DNA of 64,000 bases. Origin: Nymphaea colorata. Its lineage: Eukaryota > Streptophyta > Magnoliopsida > Nymphaeales > Nymphaeaceae. A program made the position numbers and the translations under genes. Shown one piece after another: positions 25,217 to 37,371 of the stretch; position 1 is the stretch's first letter, and every line of letters begins with the position of its first letter. The DNA is taken from NCBI RefSeq assembly GCF_008831285.2, contig NC_045145.1, positions 20,600,040 through 20,664,039 on the forward strand, written 5' to 3'. The notes under the pieces were generated by a model. That model saw nothing but the letters and a program-made list of their open reading frames with translations. It was not told the origin of the DNA and made no database searches.

Positions 25217-28200
25217 CTTACGAGATTATTTTTTTAGTCTCGTTCCAACAGCTATCCGCTCCTCCGCGGGCTAGGAAGGCATGCTTCCACTTGGACTTTC
25301 AAAGCAGAGAACATAAGGGGCTAGACCCATAAGGGACAGTCAAAAGAAACACTATGCATATAACAAAACAAATATTTGAAAATATTAATATAAAAATAAA
25401 ATAAACAGCTGCTCACGCCAACCCATATGTGGCTCCGCTCCAAAGTCCAGTATCGGTTTGATTTCTATAAGTGCTATTTCACAAGCGCTGCCATGATTTG
25501 ATCTCCAGGAAGACCGAACAAACCACTAAATAAAATTTTGAAAGTTTTTAACGGTAAAACTATGAATTTTGAAAATTTTAACAAAATTAATTCTTCAAAC
25601 TTGAAGGGGGTGGGGAGGGGCATGACCAGTGGTGGAGCTACATAAAACTTACATTATTTACAAATAAAATTTCATTATTCAGTTTTTTACATACGAGTGC
25701 CCATTAAGATTTAAAATTTACATGTGGAGTGCCCCTCAGGCAGAAATTTTTGGGCAGGCCACTGGGCATAACTTTGAGAGCAACCCTAACTTTTTACCTA
25801 GATTTCGAAGTAACTTTAAACTGAGAAATAAAAGTAGAGGAGAGGAGCTTCAACCTCTTGGAGTATTCAACTGAGAGATAATGAAAAAGATAAAAGGGAA
25901 TCTGCTAGAACAGGAGGCCTCTTTAGCCTTTCCAGAAGAAGACGAAGACGAATCCTCATCACATCCGATGGGCCCGACGGCAAAAGCAACCGATATCCCT
26001 TTGTTTTGTTGGTAAAACCATGAAAAGAACCAAATAAAGCTCGAACCTCTTCACTTTCACAAGTCCTTTTTTTTTTATCAAAAATATCAGCCACCAGATT
26101 CTCTCGCTTTCCTGACGTAACATCGAAGACGGTCGTACCGTTCCTTCTTCCAATAAAATTATTATGAGTAAAATTAGAATTTTGAGCCTCCTCTCACATT
26201 ATATTGGTTGAATTACGAAGAAAATTTTATATAAGAATAAATGTTTAAGATTTTCATTTTAAAATAAATAACTTTTAAGTTGTCCACCTAAGTTCTTGTT
26301 CAACTTCATTTTAAATTCACCTCAACATACTTAAATTTTCATATCAGTTTCTAAAATACCAAGATTTGGAAAAGTATATTCATGGCATGCAAGGATGAAG
26401 TGAGAGTTTTTTTTTTTTTTTTTTTCTCATGTAGCATTAAATATATCATTAACAAATTATCAGTTGACCATAAAGAAGCGACCAAGTTCGCATAAGTTTC
26501 AATACTAAATTAATGTTTCAAAAAGTGCATTTCATAAGGCATATGCTTGAGAAAGACCACATTTCCCCTCATCTCTGATGGCGTGCAAGCAGGCCGAAGC
26601 CCTAAATTTTATCTTGGGGGCCGAAAAGTCTGAGGAATGAACCTTCAAAAGGGCCAATGTATTTTTTGAAAATTCAAATCTTAAGTAGCAGGTTTGGGTG
26701 GGAGAGGAGGCATGGGCCCTGTGCGCCCCCCTACATGTAAGCTGATTATACGATCGGAACCTCCTCGAATACATTTCGATGTTGTTGGCAAAGTTGGTGA
26801 GTTGATTCGGGAATTGCTCGAGTCGGCTTGGGCTTGTTTTCTCACAGGGCCATGAGTTAGGACTCAAACAACTTAGTCCAAAACTCATGCAACTCAGCCA
26901 AGAATCGGTTGACTCGCTGTATTGGTGTCTCGATTCAAAGTCCATACTGATTATTAAGTTCTTAACCATCTTTTTTGCTTGTTTCTTTTTCTTATAAAAG
27001 CTTTTGTCAGAGACATGGAAGAAATACTAGTCCAACCATTTACAAATAATATTATCACCATCAATCACTAAACATCCAAAGACCCATGGACAATCAGCTG
27101 TTTATATATATATGCAAGTTCAGCAAGTGTTCATATATTCATGATCCCCTTAGAGTTGTTAGCAAATCATAATCAAAATCATACTATTCCATGCTGAATG
27201 CCAAGGTAGTAGATTACACAATAAGATTATAGTAAAAATACATTAAAAAAATTTGCAACCTGACCTGGCCGAGTCATCGAGTCAACTCATTGACCCAGTG
27301 ACTGGGTCATCTATCAATCCAAATCTGATTCTCGGAGTTTATGAGGAGTTGATATAGCCATAAAAACCGGCCAATACCAGGCCCATCTTCATATGAACAA
27401 AAAAGGAGTCCCCGAATCGCCAGTCGATACGTGCTGATGTCGTTAGCAGAGCTAGAATTTTTTTTTTTTTTGTGGGTCAATACCTTTCATTTATATGGAG
27501 TACTTATATATATAACAAACAAATATATCAAGACATATATATTAAACTAATTTTATGAAGTTGGTGTATGTGTGTGATACAAATGGAAGGCCACGGCTTC
27601 ATCAAAAATCTGTATTTTAATGAACTTACAAGTTTCGAATGCTTTAGTAACTTGAACACAAAAACTAAATTATTCATATATTTCAACAAACTATCTGTTT
27701 TCTTTTTCTTAAGAAAACATTTTTTTTTTTTTTAGCGGAATGAAAATGAAACAACTTTTTAGTTGTCTACGTCAAACTCGCGTTCATGATTTAACAAGTC
27801 TACCGAATCGTTCTAAAACTCTGTTGACATCTTACGTGCTCGTCAGCGGACAGGGCTTGATTCGATGAAGATTTTTGAGTGGAAAAAAGGGCAAAAAAAT
27901 AAAGAATCAGTCAGTGACATTTTATGTCCTGGCTAGAGTACTGATTCGATAAAGGTTTTGAAAAAGGAAAAAAAGCAGCTTTATCGATTATTCTATCTTC
28001 TTAAAAAACTATTTCAAGAAAAATACTTAATATTTTTGAATACCAAACCTATATTTTACATGTTTTTTTGTTTTTTATTGCGGGGAACAGGCGAGTGTCA
28101 ATCTATGATACGAGTTTGATGGGTCAAACACAACGTGGTGAACGGGATGAATTTCCCATGAATTTTCGGTTAGATTTATGAAAAAATAGTTTTATTATTT

Positions 28201-28841
28201 TATCGATCTGTTTCAAAAATTGAGATATATTGTTTCAAAATTTGAGATATTGGTAGGATACTTACAAAGCATTTATGCTGCCAAACAACCTTTGAAAGTT
28301 ATTGGAATTGATCTAATCAGATTCCTAACACACGAAATGGATGAAAAAGGAGGGAACAAACGGAAGCAACAGATATAGATGATTCTACGAAGCCCAAATC
28401 CATACGAAAAAATAACCTGCTCTTTCTTGCCGATTTTATTCAACTCCTGTATTAATAGTGTATTCTCCTGCAAGTGAAAGCATCAACATCAAAAAACTTA
28501 TTTTCATAAGTTAAAATTGTTCCATTATTGATTCATTAATCAAACAAGATATTACCTCATTAAATTTTAATTGACAAATGTATATAGTTTTTGATAGATG
28601 TAACAACTAATCGCACTCTTACACTTGACTAGAATTCTGGATTGAGTAAATCCCAACTCATCCCCTAGTCGTTCCGATTATCATAAAAAGCCTTAAAACC
28701 AATTATTGTTGTGGTAGTCGAGGAGATGCATCTCTAAACAAGAAAGAAGAACCAACAAAGGCAACAAGGATTCTAAGGAGGAAAACGACGTCCATTGGCG
28801 CTTCTTGTTTCCGGTGAAAAACAAATTTTCTCTTGGACCCT

Positions 28842-28991
28842 ACCCCTGGGCGGAGGGAGGGCCCAAGAATTTTTTTTTTTTTATATGTAAAAAATCAAAT
28901 TTTTTTAGTTTGGCCTTACCCGTCGCTTCTTTTGGCCCGACCCGCGGATGGTTTAGCTCGTTCTTAAAAAAAATCCTGGCTCCGCCCCTCT
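28842..28991 (-). repeat. Dispersed repeat, inverted partner of 20088-20240
   Basis: Read on the minus strand it begins GGGCGGAGCCAGGATTTTTT, then ATCCGCGGGTCGGGCC, GACGGGTAAGGCCAAACTAA and an A-rich tract, and ends CTCCGCCCAGGGGTAGG. Order and content match 20088-20240. Confidence 0.7.
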
Positions 28992-29668
28992 GTCGCCACC
29001 CACTTAAGAAAGTTCTGGAAACCCTCGTCTCCCCAACCAGCAATGAAATCAGGGATAATCATGTACGAGCATTCTTGACCAACTGAGAGTTCCTCTATCT
29101 AATTTTGGCGTGAAAGGCGGGCCACTGTTCCACAATTTCCCCGACACAAGCGTCTGTGGGCTCCTTTTTTCTGAGAGAGAACAGCCCGTCCGGACGATTC
29201 TCTTTTGTTGTAATGCAACGCCACCAAAAGTTTCAGATTTCAAAAGAACCCGTGGCCTTCAGCTTTGGGACAACGGGTTTGTCCATTAGACAACAAACTT
29301 CAACCTCCCATCCGGAGTCAAACATTGCTGCTAAATTTAACTGCAAGACGTCGACCTTTCATTTTTACCAGCCAGCCCAATGGCCTCCTATGTAGCTCAA
29401 AACTTTTCATGAATTTGAGTAGACCCTTAGTGTTGGGAGAACAGAGGAGTATGTATTTCATGATATCGTCGTCTAATAGAAAGCTGAAACCCTCATTCAT
29501 CCTTAAGGTTCATGTCTACTTTTGGTGCGTTTGAAAAAAACACTCTCATTATGTTTCAGCTTTCATATTGATACCTCTTTTTTGCAGTTCAGAAAGTTGG
29601 TGCATCAGTTATTTAAAACTAAAACGAAAACCGACCACCTACTAACTCATGCCCCAGCCCATGCGCCA

Positions 29669-29685
29669 CCCCCCCCCCCCCCCCC
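29669..29685. repeat. C17 homopolymer run
   Basis: Seventeen consecutive C residues, equivalent in kind and length to the G17 run at 1897-1913. Intergenic. Confidence 0.8.
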
Positions 29686-30050
29686 TTTGGGTTCAGCAGA
29701 CCCTCAAAGCATTTTGATAATTTCGAGTATAAGATTAATTCTTTGATTATTGAGATACATATCAGAACAAGGTGCCTTTTACTAGTCTTTGGTGATCGAA
29801 ATTTTCGTGTTCTAAGTAAAACTGAAAAAGAAGGGTTGGATCTGAAAGTGGCTTTAACTCGTGAGATTTTTTGTGATCCAGGCAAAACATTAAATTTTGC
29901 TATTGAGCTCTTCTCCCCTTGAATCCTTTTCATTTTGGTTGAACGCAAGCACGGCTAAAGTGAGTTGCATTTCTAGTGGACGTAAAACCCTTGGGCCTTC
30001 GGCCTCAATGCTTACGGCAAATGAACACATGCACGCATGCAATACATAGT

Positions 30051-31375
30051 GACTTAGCACTATTGGCGGAGCTAGAAAAATTGGCTGGAAAGGCAATCGT
30101 TTGAAAATACTTATATTTGGTGGGGATATATATATATATATATATATATAAAAGCAGATCTAAAGCTGCATCAAATATATATATAAAAGCAGATCTAAAG
30201 GTGCATCAAATATGAGAAAAGGGTACAAATTATTGAACATTTATATTCATGGAAAGGTTCCAATTCGGTGCCGAGCAGACATCTGTACATACGCCAACAG
30301 CGCCATATCTGTATATAATCATTAATCAATCTCTTGATACCATACTGCGCTCTTTCTTCCTAATTTCCACTGGAGAAAAATTCTACTTTCTAAGGCAAAC
30401 CTGCTTAGTTATCCATCCAACCATTCGGAATTTTCTGTACAACGTCGAATAGGAGCCAATTCCCGTCCATCATTTGCCGTTATTCAGAATTGAGCATGAG
30501 ACAGTGATTGGCATAACTAAGAAAAACCGGCGGCAATGCTGAATTTCATCCCAACAGTGGGACTAATAGAAAAAATTCCAGAGTTTGGGAATCCCCAATA
30601 GGTAGGCCCCTCTCGACCAAAGTATAAGTAGGGGGAATCACCAAATGCCGAAAATCATTATTTTAGAAACAAGTAGACAATGAGTCAAGTAGACAATGAG
30701 TCAAGATGATTGGGTAAAACATGTTACCTGCATTTTACTTGTAATGGTGGAATGAACGAAAAAATATAAAAATTGACAATGTTTCTCATCTCTCTCCCCT
30801 CTTTTTCTTTTTAAAAGGAAATCTATGTAGATATATTCATCGCCTAGAGATTCGAGATATGCATGTGAGCTAGCGCAACTAGTACAATAGAGTCAATCAT
30901 AGCATGCACATCCAACCAAAACACACGTGCATGCGTCCAAGCAGAGCCATGTCTCGTTTTAATTGGTGGGTCAGTGCAGAATTATGTGGGTCATCAGGCG
31001 GGGTCGGGCTTCCACCCGACCGGAGTGGGTTCGAGCCCAGTCTGACATAGAGGGTACTGTTAGCTGACCGAGCTGGCTGTGACCGAGCCCATTTGCGAAA
31101 AGGCGTATAACTTTCTCTACCACTGCTCCACCACTGCATGCTCTTTTACGTTTCCTCTAAGTAAAATCCATCGACCATGGTCACCATTTAGGTCGCCGTG
31201 ACTTGACATGGAGCTCCTGACCGTCAGCGTGTTGGTTTAGTTTAGAAACTTGCTTCGCATTCTTAAGTTTCTTAAAACAAACTTTATGTAACGACCCACA
31301 TAAACTCAACCATAAACCATGAACTTATATCTGAAGTTAAACAAACGACTTAGATTGAATTATGCAGCAAGCAAC
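30051..31375. other. Intergenic region with repeat fragments
   Basis: Holds one end of a GTGGCGGAGC-family repeat (CTATTGGCGGAGCTAGAAA at 30060), a TA run, and a 35-bp direct duplication at 30151-30215 (AAAGCAGATCTAAAG twice). It also has a 17-bp duplication near 30668-30704 (AGTAGACAATGAGTCA twice). No coding region is supported. Confidence 0.5.
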
Positions 31376-31520
31376 CAGGAGCAGACCTAAGGGCGGAGGG
31401 CCTAACCCTCATCAAAATTTTACTTGTCCTATATAAAAATTTTGAAAAATAATATTTTAGTTCCTATCAAAATTTAGGAACTTTAATTTGCCTCCATGAA
31501 AAGTTTCTGGTTCTGCCCCT
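31376..31520. mobile_element. Short GGGGCGGAGC-family element, 145 bp
   Basis: Left end CAGGAGCAGACCTAAG; right end, inverted, AGGGGCAGAACCAGAAA. The flanks GCAAGCAAC (31367-31375) and GCACGCAAC (31521-31529) match at 8 of 9 positions, consistent with a 9-bp target duplication. It sits only 37 bp from the hAT-like MITE at 31558. Confidence 0.55.
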
Positions 31521-31557
31521 GCACGCAACACAAGTTGTTCATATACATTTACAAATG

Positions 31558-31802
31558 TAGAGATGTTAATGGATCATATTCAGATTGGATATACTTTTAA
31601 CCATTCAGATATTCATATATTTAAATTTAATTTTAAATTAAAATACAAATAAAAAAATCATATCCTAATCTGAATATGATCTAATACGTATGTATATTTG
31701 AATCTGAATATGAACCTGATCAGAAGTTGTTTCTTAAATCCAAAACTGACCTGATTCCTTAATCATATATATTAGATCCAATCAAACATACTGACATCCC
31801 TA
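31558..31802. mobile_element. hAT-like MITE, 245 bp, perfect 8-bp target duplication
   Basis: Left end TAGAGATGTTAATGGATCA; right end, inverted, TAGGGATGTCAGTATGTTTG. The flanks TACAAATG (31550-31557) and TACAAATG (31803-31810) are identical. Subterminal ATTCAGATTGGATATA and AATCTGAATATGA blocks resemble those of the 1.8-kb element at 7601-9407, so both belong to one family. It has no coding capacity. Confidence 0.85.
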
Positions 31803-31810
31803 TACAAATG

Positions 31811-32619
31811 CTATCTCAATGAGTAAGAAAATGATTTCTATGAGCGGAAAAGCACCCACTAAGTATAAGGCAAAAGGCTTTGCTCGTAACGTGACATGAC
31901 GTGAGATGATACGCTTTGCGACTAGCATTATAGACCGTCGCTTGCCTGCGTTATTAAGGAGAGATTGCTGGGTCTTCTTTGAGCTAAGAGTTATCCTTTG
32001 CCAGGTGGAGTGGCATGCATTCGTCGATTGATGAATCAATCAGATCTTGGCTTGCTGTCTTGGATGTCTATGCAGAAGCATAGTGACGTGAACGATGTTT
32101 CACAATATAGGGAAAAGACTTTTGATTGTTCTGATCCGGTTTTTACTGTAAGCACTAGCTTTATCTCTAGGGTCCATGGTTACGTGGGTACCTGACATGA
32201 AATTAAAATTGATATTTCTCTTTGCACTTTTTTCTTCAAATTGAAATGGGAATGACTTTTTTTTTTCTTATTCGAATTGAGATGGGGAGGCGTAAATGAT
32301 CATGAGTAAAGAGGAGCCTGCCTGTCACAGAACTCAGACAACAAACGGAAATCTTAAATTTTTTTTAACGGTTGTCACGCTGTTTGTATATTGAAGGAAG
32401 ATTAAAAGTTAGCGTCTTGAAATAAAAAAAAAAAAAAGAAGAAAAAACCGCCACCAAATGTTTGAAAGCCAAACATTCTGCTTCCGAAATTGAATACTTA
32501 ATTCCTTTTCCCTGTTATAGAATTTTTTTGAAGCTCTTGATCTGATGAGATTCGGTACACGTCACAATGTCAGGGTTGGGCTCGAAGACGGGCATCGCCA
32601 AAGCCACTGCAGCACCACA

Positions 32620-32655
<36 letters not shown>

Positions 32656-32950
32656 GTTTATACGCATGCACACACGTGACTGACCTGACGACATGCCCCC
32701 TCCTTCCCTCTCGTACCAAAACCCGCACATGGGGAGGTGAGGTTACGAGTCTCATGCATCACCGTCGATACGATTTCTTTATTGTCATCAGCCTGTCATT
32801 ATTGGTCTTCTTTCACACCTTTCTCAGATTCTCTACCCACCACCACTCAGCAGCAGCAGCAGCAGCTGCAGCAGAGGCATCCAGGAATAATAAAAAGCTG
32901 GGCACCCACAAGAGGGAGAGCGAGGGAGAGGAGGATGGGAGATTTGTTTG
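31811..32950. other. Region upstream of MIR168
   Basis: Intergenic DNA with no supportable open reading frame. It holds a CT microsatellite (32624-32652), a CAG-type triplet run (32850-32875) and, at its end, the TATA box. It is likely to contain the MIR168 promoter. Confidence 0.5.
32624..32652. repeat. (CT)n microsatellite upstream of MIR168
   Basis: A perfect CT run of about 14 units, roughly 300 bp upstream of the MIR168 TATA box. CT-rich tracts near plant promoters are common, but a role here is not shown. Confidence 0.9.
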
Positions 32951-32958
32951 TATAAATA
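32951..32958 (+). promoter_or_regulatory. Probable TATA box of MIR168
   Basis: TATAAATA is followed by GCTGTTGGGGG. It lies 100 bp upstream of the hairpin base, which would put the transcription start near 32980-32990. The start position is inferred. Confidence 0.6.
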
Positions 32959-33050
32959 GCTGTTGGGGGCAGAGAGCAGTGGATCATCGAAAGGGGAGCA
33001 AGCTAAGATAGCGAGATGCGTTTCCTTGATCGTTCTCGGTTTTGCTGTTT

Positions 33051-33185
33051 CCTCGAATTCGCTTGGTGCAGGTCGGGAATGGTTTTCCATCCGTGGGAGA
33101 GGTCTCCAGCGAAGAAGACCACACCTTCTTCTCTGTTCTCGCTGGAGAGAAACCCTTTTCCCGCTTGCATCGAGTGAACTGGAGG
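33051..33185 (+). ncRNA. MIR168: MIR168 precursor hairpin
   Basis: The 5' arm carries an exact miR168 at 33059-33079 (begins TCGCTTGGTGCAGG, ends TCGGGAA). The 3' arm carries the star-side sequence CCCGCTTGCATCGAGTGAAC from 33160. The stem base pairs CCTCGAATTC (33051-33060) with GAACTGGAGG (33176-33185). A distal stem pairs CTCCAGCGA (33104-33112) with TCGCTGGAG (33139-33147). miR168 targets AGO1 mRNA and forms the feedback loop that sets ARGONAUTE1 level. From memory of the Arabidopsis form, the star strand differs by one missing C and a few substitutions. The locus stands alone on the plus strand between minus-strand genes. Open frames across it are incidental. Confidence 0.95.
33059..33079 (+). 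ncRNA. MIR168: Mature miR168
   Basis: A 21-nt sequence with 5' T, as expected for AGO1 loading. It is identical over its full length to the conserved plant miR168 as I know it. Confidence 0.95.
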
Positions 33186-33245
33186 CGGCAGCAAAAGAAA
33201 ATAGGCGTTCCAAAGGTTTCTGTTTACTGGCGCCGAGGTGAAGGC

Positions 33246-33277
<32 letters not shown>

Positions 33278-34101
33278 TTTGTCTGTCTTGTTTGCCGATT
33301 TTTTTTCTCCAACTTTTCTTTTGTCTGTCCGTTTGCTTGCCTGCGCGATCTGCGTGTGTGGGACGATGAAGTTCAATCTTGGTTTTCATTTGCCATAGGA
33401 AGCCAGAGACGGGGTTCTGGTTTCCAATTTTCTACTGTTGCCACCAATAACATTTGATATAATTCGAAACTGTTAACCATTGTGCTTGATCGAACAGATG
33501 AAGAGAACGTGGGGGAAACACTCGTTTGAAGAAATCCCTTGACTGACGACCGTGGGATTATCACGAATTTCAGTAAATTAAAATAAAAAGGCATCGATTG
33601 CGTTTACCCTTTTTAGTTGACTTAGTTTAGAAGTCTTTCTGATTGGTTTTGCAAGTGAAGCACTAAAAGGTGCTGCCATCGCTTATCGATTCAGTGTTCT
33701 TCGTTCCATTTTCTTTGTTTATGGTGGCTTCCTGGAGGCAGATGGTTACAGAGGAAAGTAACTGTGAGGACCGATCAGAATGCTTCTCTCTGCAGAGAGG
33801 AGTGCTGTCAACTTCTCCACTAAGACCCTCCAGAGTGCTGTCGACCTTTACCAATCATTATTCTTTGTTTCCGTTCTTTTTCGATGCTGGCTTCCTCGGC
33901 GTGCATGGTTTAGCAGGAGAGAATAACTATGAGGAGACATCCGATAAAATTGGGACTATGAAGATGCAGCAGAACGCATATCAATTGCACAGCATCCCCA
34001 TGCCGTTTCCATCATTTCTCCATCGGAAAGGAATTTTGCTCTTTGCTTGCTGAATATTGGGGAGCATTCTATGCTTGCAATTGTTGTGGACACTTCTATG
34101 A

Positions 34102-34141
<40 letters not shown>

Positions 34142-36608
34142 TCTTTCCCCCCTTTTAAGTGCTTCGATGCCATCGACCACTGTCGGAATATCAGATTGCA
34201 TCTCCGACGGCATCGTCGTCCATCGAAGCTCACGTGCAACAGCCTTGTGGATCGCCGGAGACCGCTTCAGAGGTCTTCATTTCCACAACGGGATGGCAGC
34301 AGCATCGATCATGGACGGGGTCGAGCTCCTCTTCATCAGCCAACGATGCAACCGTCGGCGGTGTTCAACAATCATCGATGTCACAGTGGCGTCGTAATTT
34401 GGGAGTTTTGTTGTACTCAGATACATTTCAAGCTCCTAAAACTTGTATTGGTGATTTAATTCATCCATTGAGACGGTTGTGCCGTTGACCCGAATCTCTA
34501 ATCTAAATTCGGATTATTTGTGTATGTTCATGTCAAGGTATATCTTATTTGAAGTTATTATGATTAGATGTCTACAACACTGACGGGTTTGTGAATGTTT
34601 GCACCCTAAAACATTAGAAATCTTGTGCAGATAAGTTTCTTAGCCTAATGCTCTTAGGTCCAACCACATAGCAGAGTTAATGGAGTTTCCCTTATTCTTG
34701 ACATTGTTGAACACAGTTTTAAGAAAATCTAAGTACGCCCTCATTTACAACTAAGAAATCTCCTATGCAATCAAACATTCAATGGCATCCAGTACTGCTC
34801 GCTCATTGACAAGAAGGGTGCATTATATTTTAGTCATTGATGGTACTCAAGATTACCTTTGCCAATATGACCGCTGCCATGCCTTCTCCGACGACCTTAC
34901 TGATTCAAGGATAGCCTGCCCGAGACGGTTCAGCATCCGAAGTGCACAACACTTATGCACGGGATTCGGAAAACAGCTTCCCGACGCCAATAGAAAAGAC
35001 CGAATTCCCCAATTTGATCGCCTCTTTGGCGAAATGCAACTAATGCTGGTCAGCTTGTAAGACAGTGCGATGCAAACACCATTGCAACAGATTAAGGCGA
35101 ATCCTACAGCGATCCATTTTTAATGGTGTTGGCCACAGCGGAGCATCACATTTATTTGGTATTCATGTGATTCTTTGGTTTCTTACCCCTCTGATGATGA
35201 ATGATAAATGAGTTCTCTTTTTGGGAATCTGTAGCAGTGGCTAAGATAAAATTTAAACTAGGGATGAGAAAAAAATGTAACAAAATAAACATAAAGACTT
35301 AACCGGTGATTTTTATTGGGATTAATGATTCAAATCAATGTAATGGCATAATACAACGTGGACCCTCAATAAAAATAACTCAATAAAATTTTGCCATGAG
35401 CCATAAACGAAAACATGCTAGACCGTCCACTTATTCTAGAAGAATAAAAGATTAAGCACATTGGGAATATGAGAGAGAAAGAGAGGAGGAAAGAGTAGGC
35501 CAGGTGAAGAGAAAGTTGAATCGGGGTGGATCGTACCGAAAGCCACCCTACTAACGTGGCTGGGCCAATGCCCTCCAGTGCCAGCATAATGGCACTACAA
35601 GGGAGGGGATGGGCAGGTTGTATACCATGGTTAACTTCGTACTCTAAAGCAGCAGACTCTGGCATGCTCGTCGTGTGAAAAATAAAATGAGTTCAGGTCA
35701 TGCACATCCAGCACGAGAAGCAAAAATGGTAAATGGCCAGCGAAATGCAATTCTAGGCACGAGTAGAACAAGGATGAAATGCCATCAAGCATTACAACAG
35801 AGGAAAGTGAAACAGATAGCAGAGAAAGAAATCTGCAACAGTTAACAAACGAGCTTGCTAGCCAATTCCAATCTTCCCAAGTACGTCTGCTCTGGACCCG
35901 TCCTTTTAATGATAACGCATGTAGCAGCAAATCCCATGTGACCGACCTGAAACCGCAGAGATGAGAGGTCAAACCTACGCCACCAATACATAGTCAATGT
36001 GCTTACTACGATTCAAATTTGATGTGGTTAAATACAAAAATCATGTGAAAGAGCACAAGGTCATTGGCTTGTTGACACCAGTGTTGTAGAAAACGAGCCA
36101 CTTCAAATCGAATCGGTTGAAAAGGACTCGATTCGCCAGTTGACAGGAGGATGCAAAATGCCCCACACTTTATTATTTTATTAAGTTTCAATGTTTTTGA
36201 AGTTATTCTTGTTTCAAAGTATTTAATATTTTATATTCAATTTAAAAAATAATATAATAATATTTTTGCAGATTCTTAACTGATTCATCTGAATGACCGA
36301 ATTGATCCATTCACAAAATCAAAAGCCCCATTAGTTCAATTTAGTTTCTGATTTTCACAGCACCGGTTGGTACCCATTTCAAATCCATTTATTCATGTAA
36401 AGTAGCTTACTAGGACAACTCAAACAAGAAACAACTCTCCCCATCTAGAGGGAGTTGTTTCAGTTGTTCTGCACAACAGTCCTTAATATGTAATTTCCCT
36501 CTGTAATGTGTGTGAAAAACTAAAACTGGCTTCTACCACATGATGTGACAACTCTCTTTTTCTCAATATTAAGTGAACATTACATGCACACATACATACA
36601 CACACGTG

Positions 36609-36688
<80 letters not shown>

Positions 36689-37371
36689 TATAATAAACTG
36701 TAAAAAGCTGAAAAGATGACAGCAAAGGAAAACTATAAAAAACCTGAAAACACATTTTTTCATCTTTATTGGCGTTTTTTATTACTACGTTTTTCTTTTT
36801 GCATTTTTTTAGGATTTTTCTTGTTAATCTTTTTACAAGATTTTCCTCAAATAAAACAACTTTGCCATATTATACTCGAGAAAACCCTGACATTTAAAGT
36901 CCGTAACAATATTTGTGACTATGATCCATATATGTAGTTCAGACTGTTGATTTTAAAATTTAAAAAAACAAAGAATCATACTTCTGTATAGGTTTCATGA
37001 GGTTTTGAATGTAAAGACAGACATGCACTTTACCATGCCACCAGTGCCTAGTTAATATACTTTACCGCGTATTGTGCTTGAAATTTGTTTAAATATGAAA
37101 ATCATGTGAAAGAGAAATTTATTGGCTGGTTAATGCACACACACAAAAATGATGTGTTCCAGACAAATAAAAGAGTTTTCTTCAGACATGTACATCTTTT
37201 TATTTAAATAGACTCATGATCTGTTATCGATCTAATAGAAAAAGTAAGCCAACCAAACAACAAAAGAAAGCTAGCCCAGATGAAAATGGAGAAGAAATAA
37301 AGACTCATCTAATAGAGAGAGGGAGAGAGAGTGCGAGTACCAAAAGGGCATCTGAGCGTGTTTAAATTACT
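33186..37371. other. Intergenic region downstream of MIR168
   Basis: The first few hundred bases are probably the rest of the MIR168 primary transcript; its end is not visible. CT runs occur at 33257-33278 and 34104-34137 and an (AT)n run at 36610-36682. GC-richer DNA at 34150-34400 has overlapping open frames in three phases without a recognisable product. I see no further gene. Confidence 0.5.
36610..36682. repeat. (AT)n microsatellite, about 73 bp
   Basis: A perfect AT run similar in length to that at 15408-15482. Confidence 0.95.

Larger units (their letters stand above)
25217..30050. other. Repeat-rich intergenic region, no gene seen
   Basis: Contains further GTGGCGGAGC-family fragments (25370-25445, 25624-25770, around 27447), T-rich runs, the inverted dispersed repeat at 28842-28991 and a C17 run at 29669-29685. 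The 145-codon frame at 26532-26969 on the minus strand has no recognisable motif and overlaps repeat DNA. Confidence 0.55.

Noticed and set aside
26532-26969. 145-codon minus-strand frame
   Set aside because: No motif recognised and it overlaps repeat-like DNA; length alone is not evidence.
30940-31140. Possible tRNA-derived SINE with a B-box-like GGTTCGAGCCC at 31028
   Set aside because: No matching A box at the right spacing, no poly(A) or simple tail, and no target duplication seen.
32833-33398. Several frames of 90-160 codons across the MIR168 locus
   Set aside because: They overlap in many phases over low-complexity CT/CAG tracts; the hairpin explains the conserved sequence.
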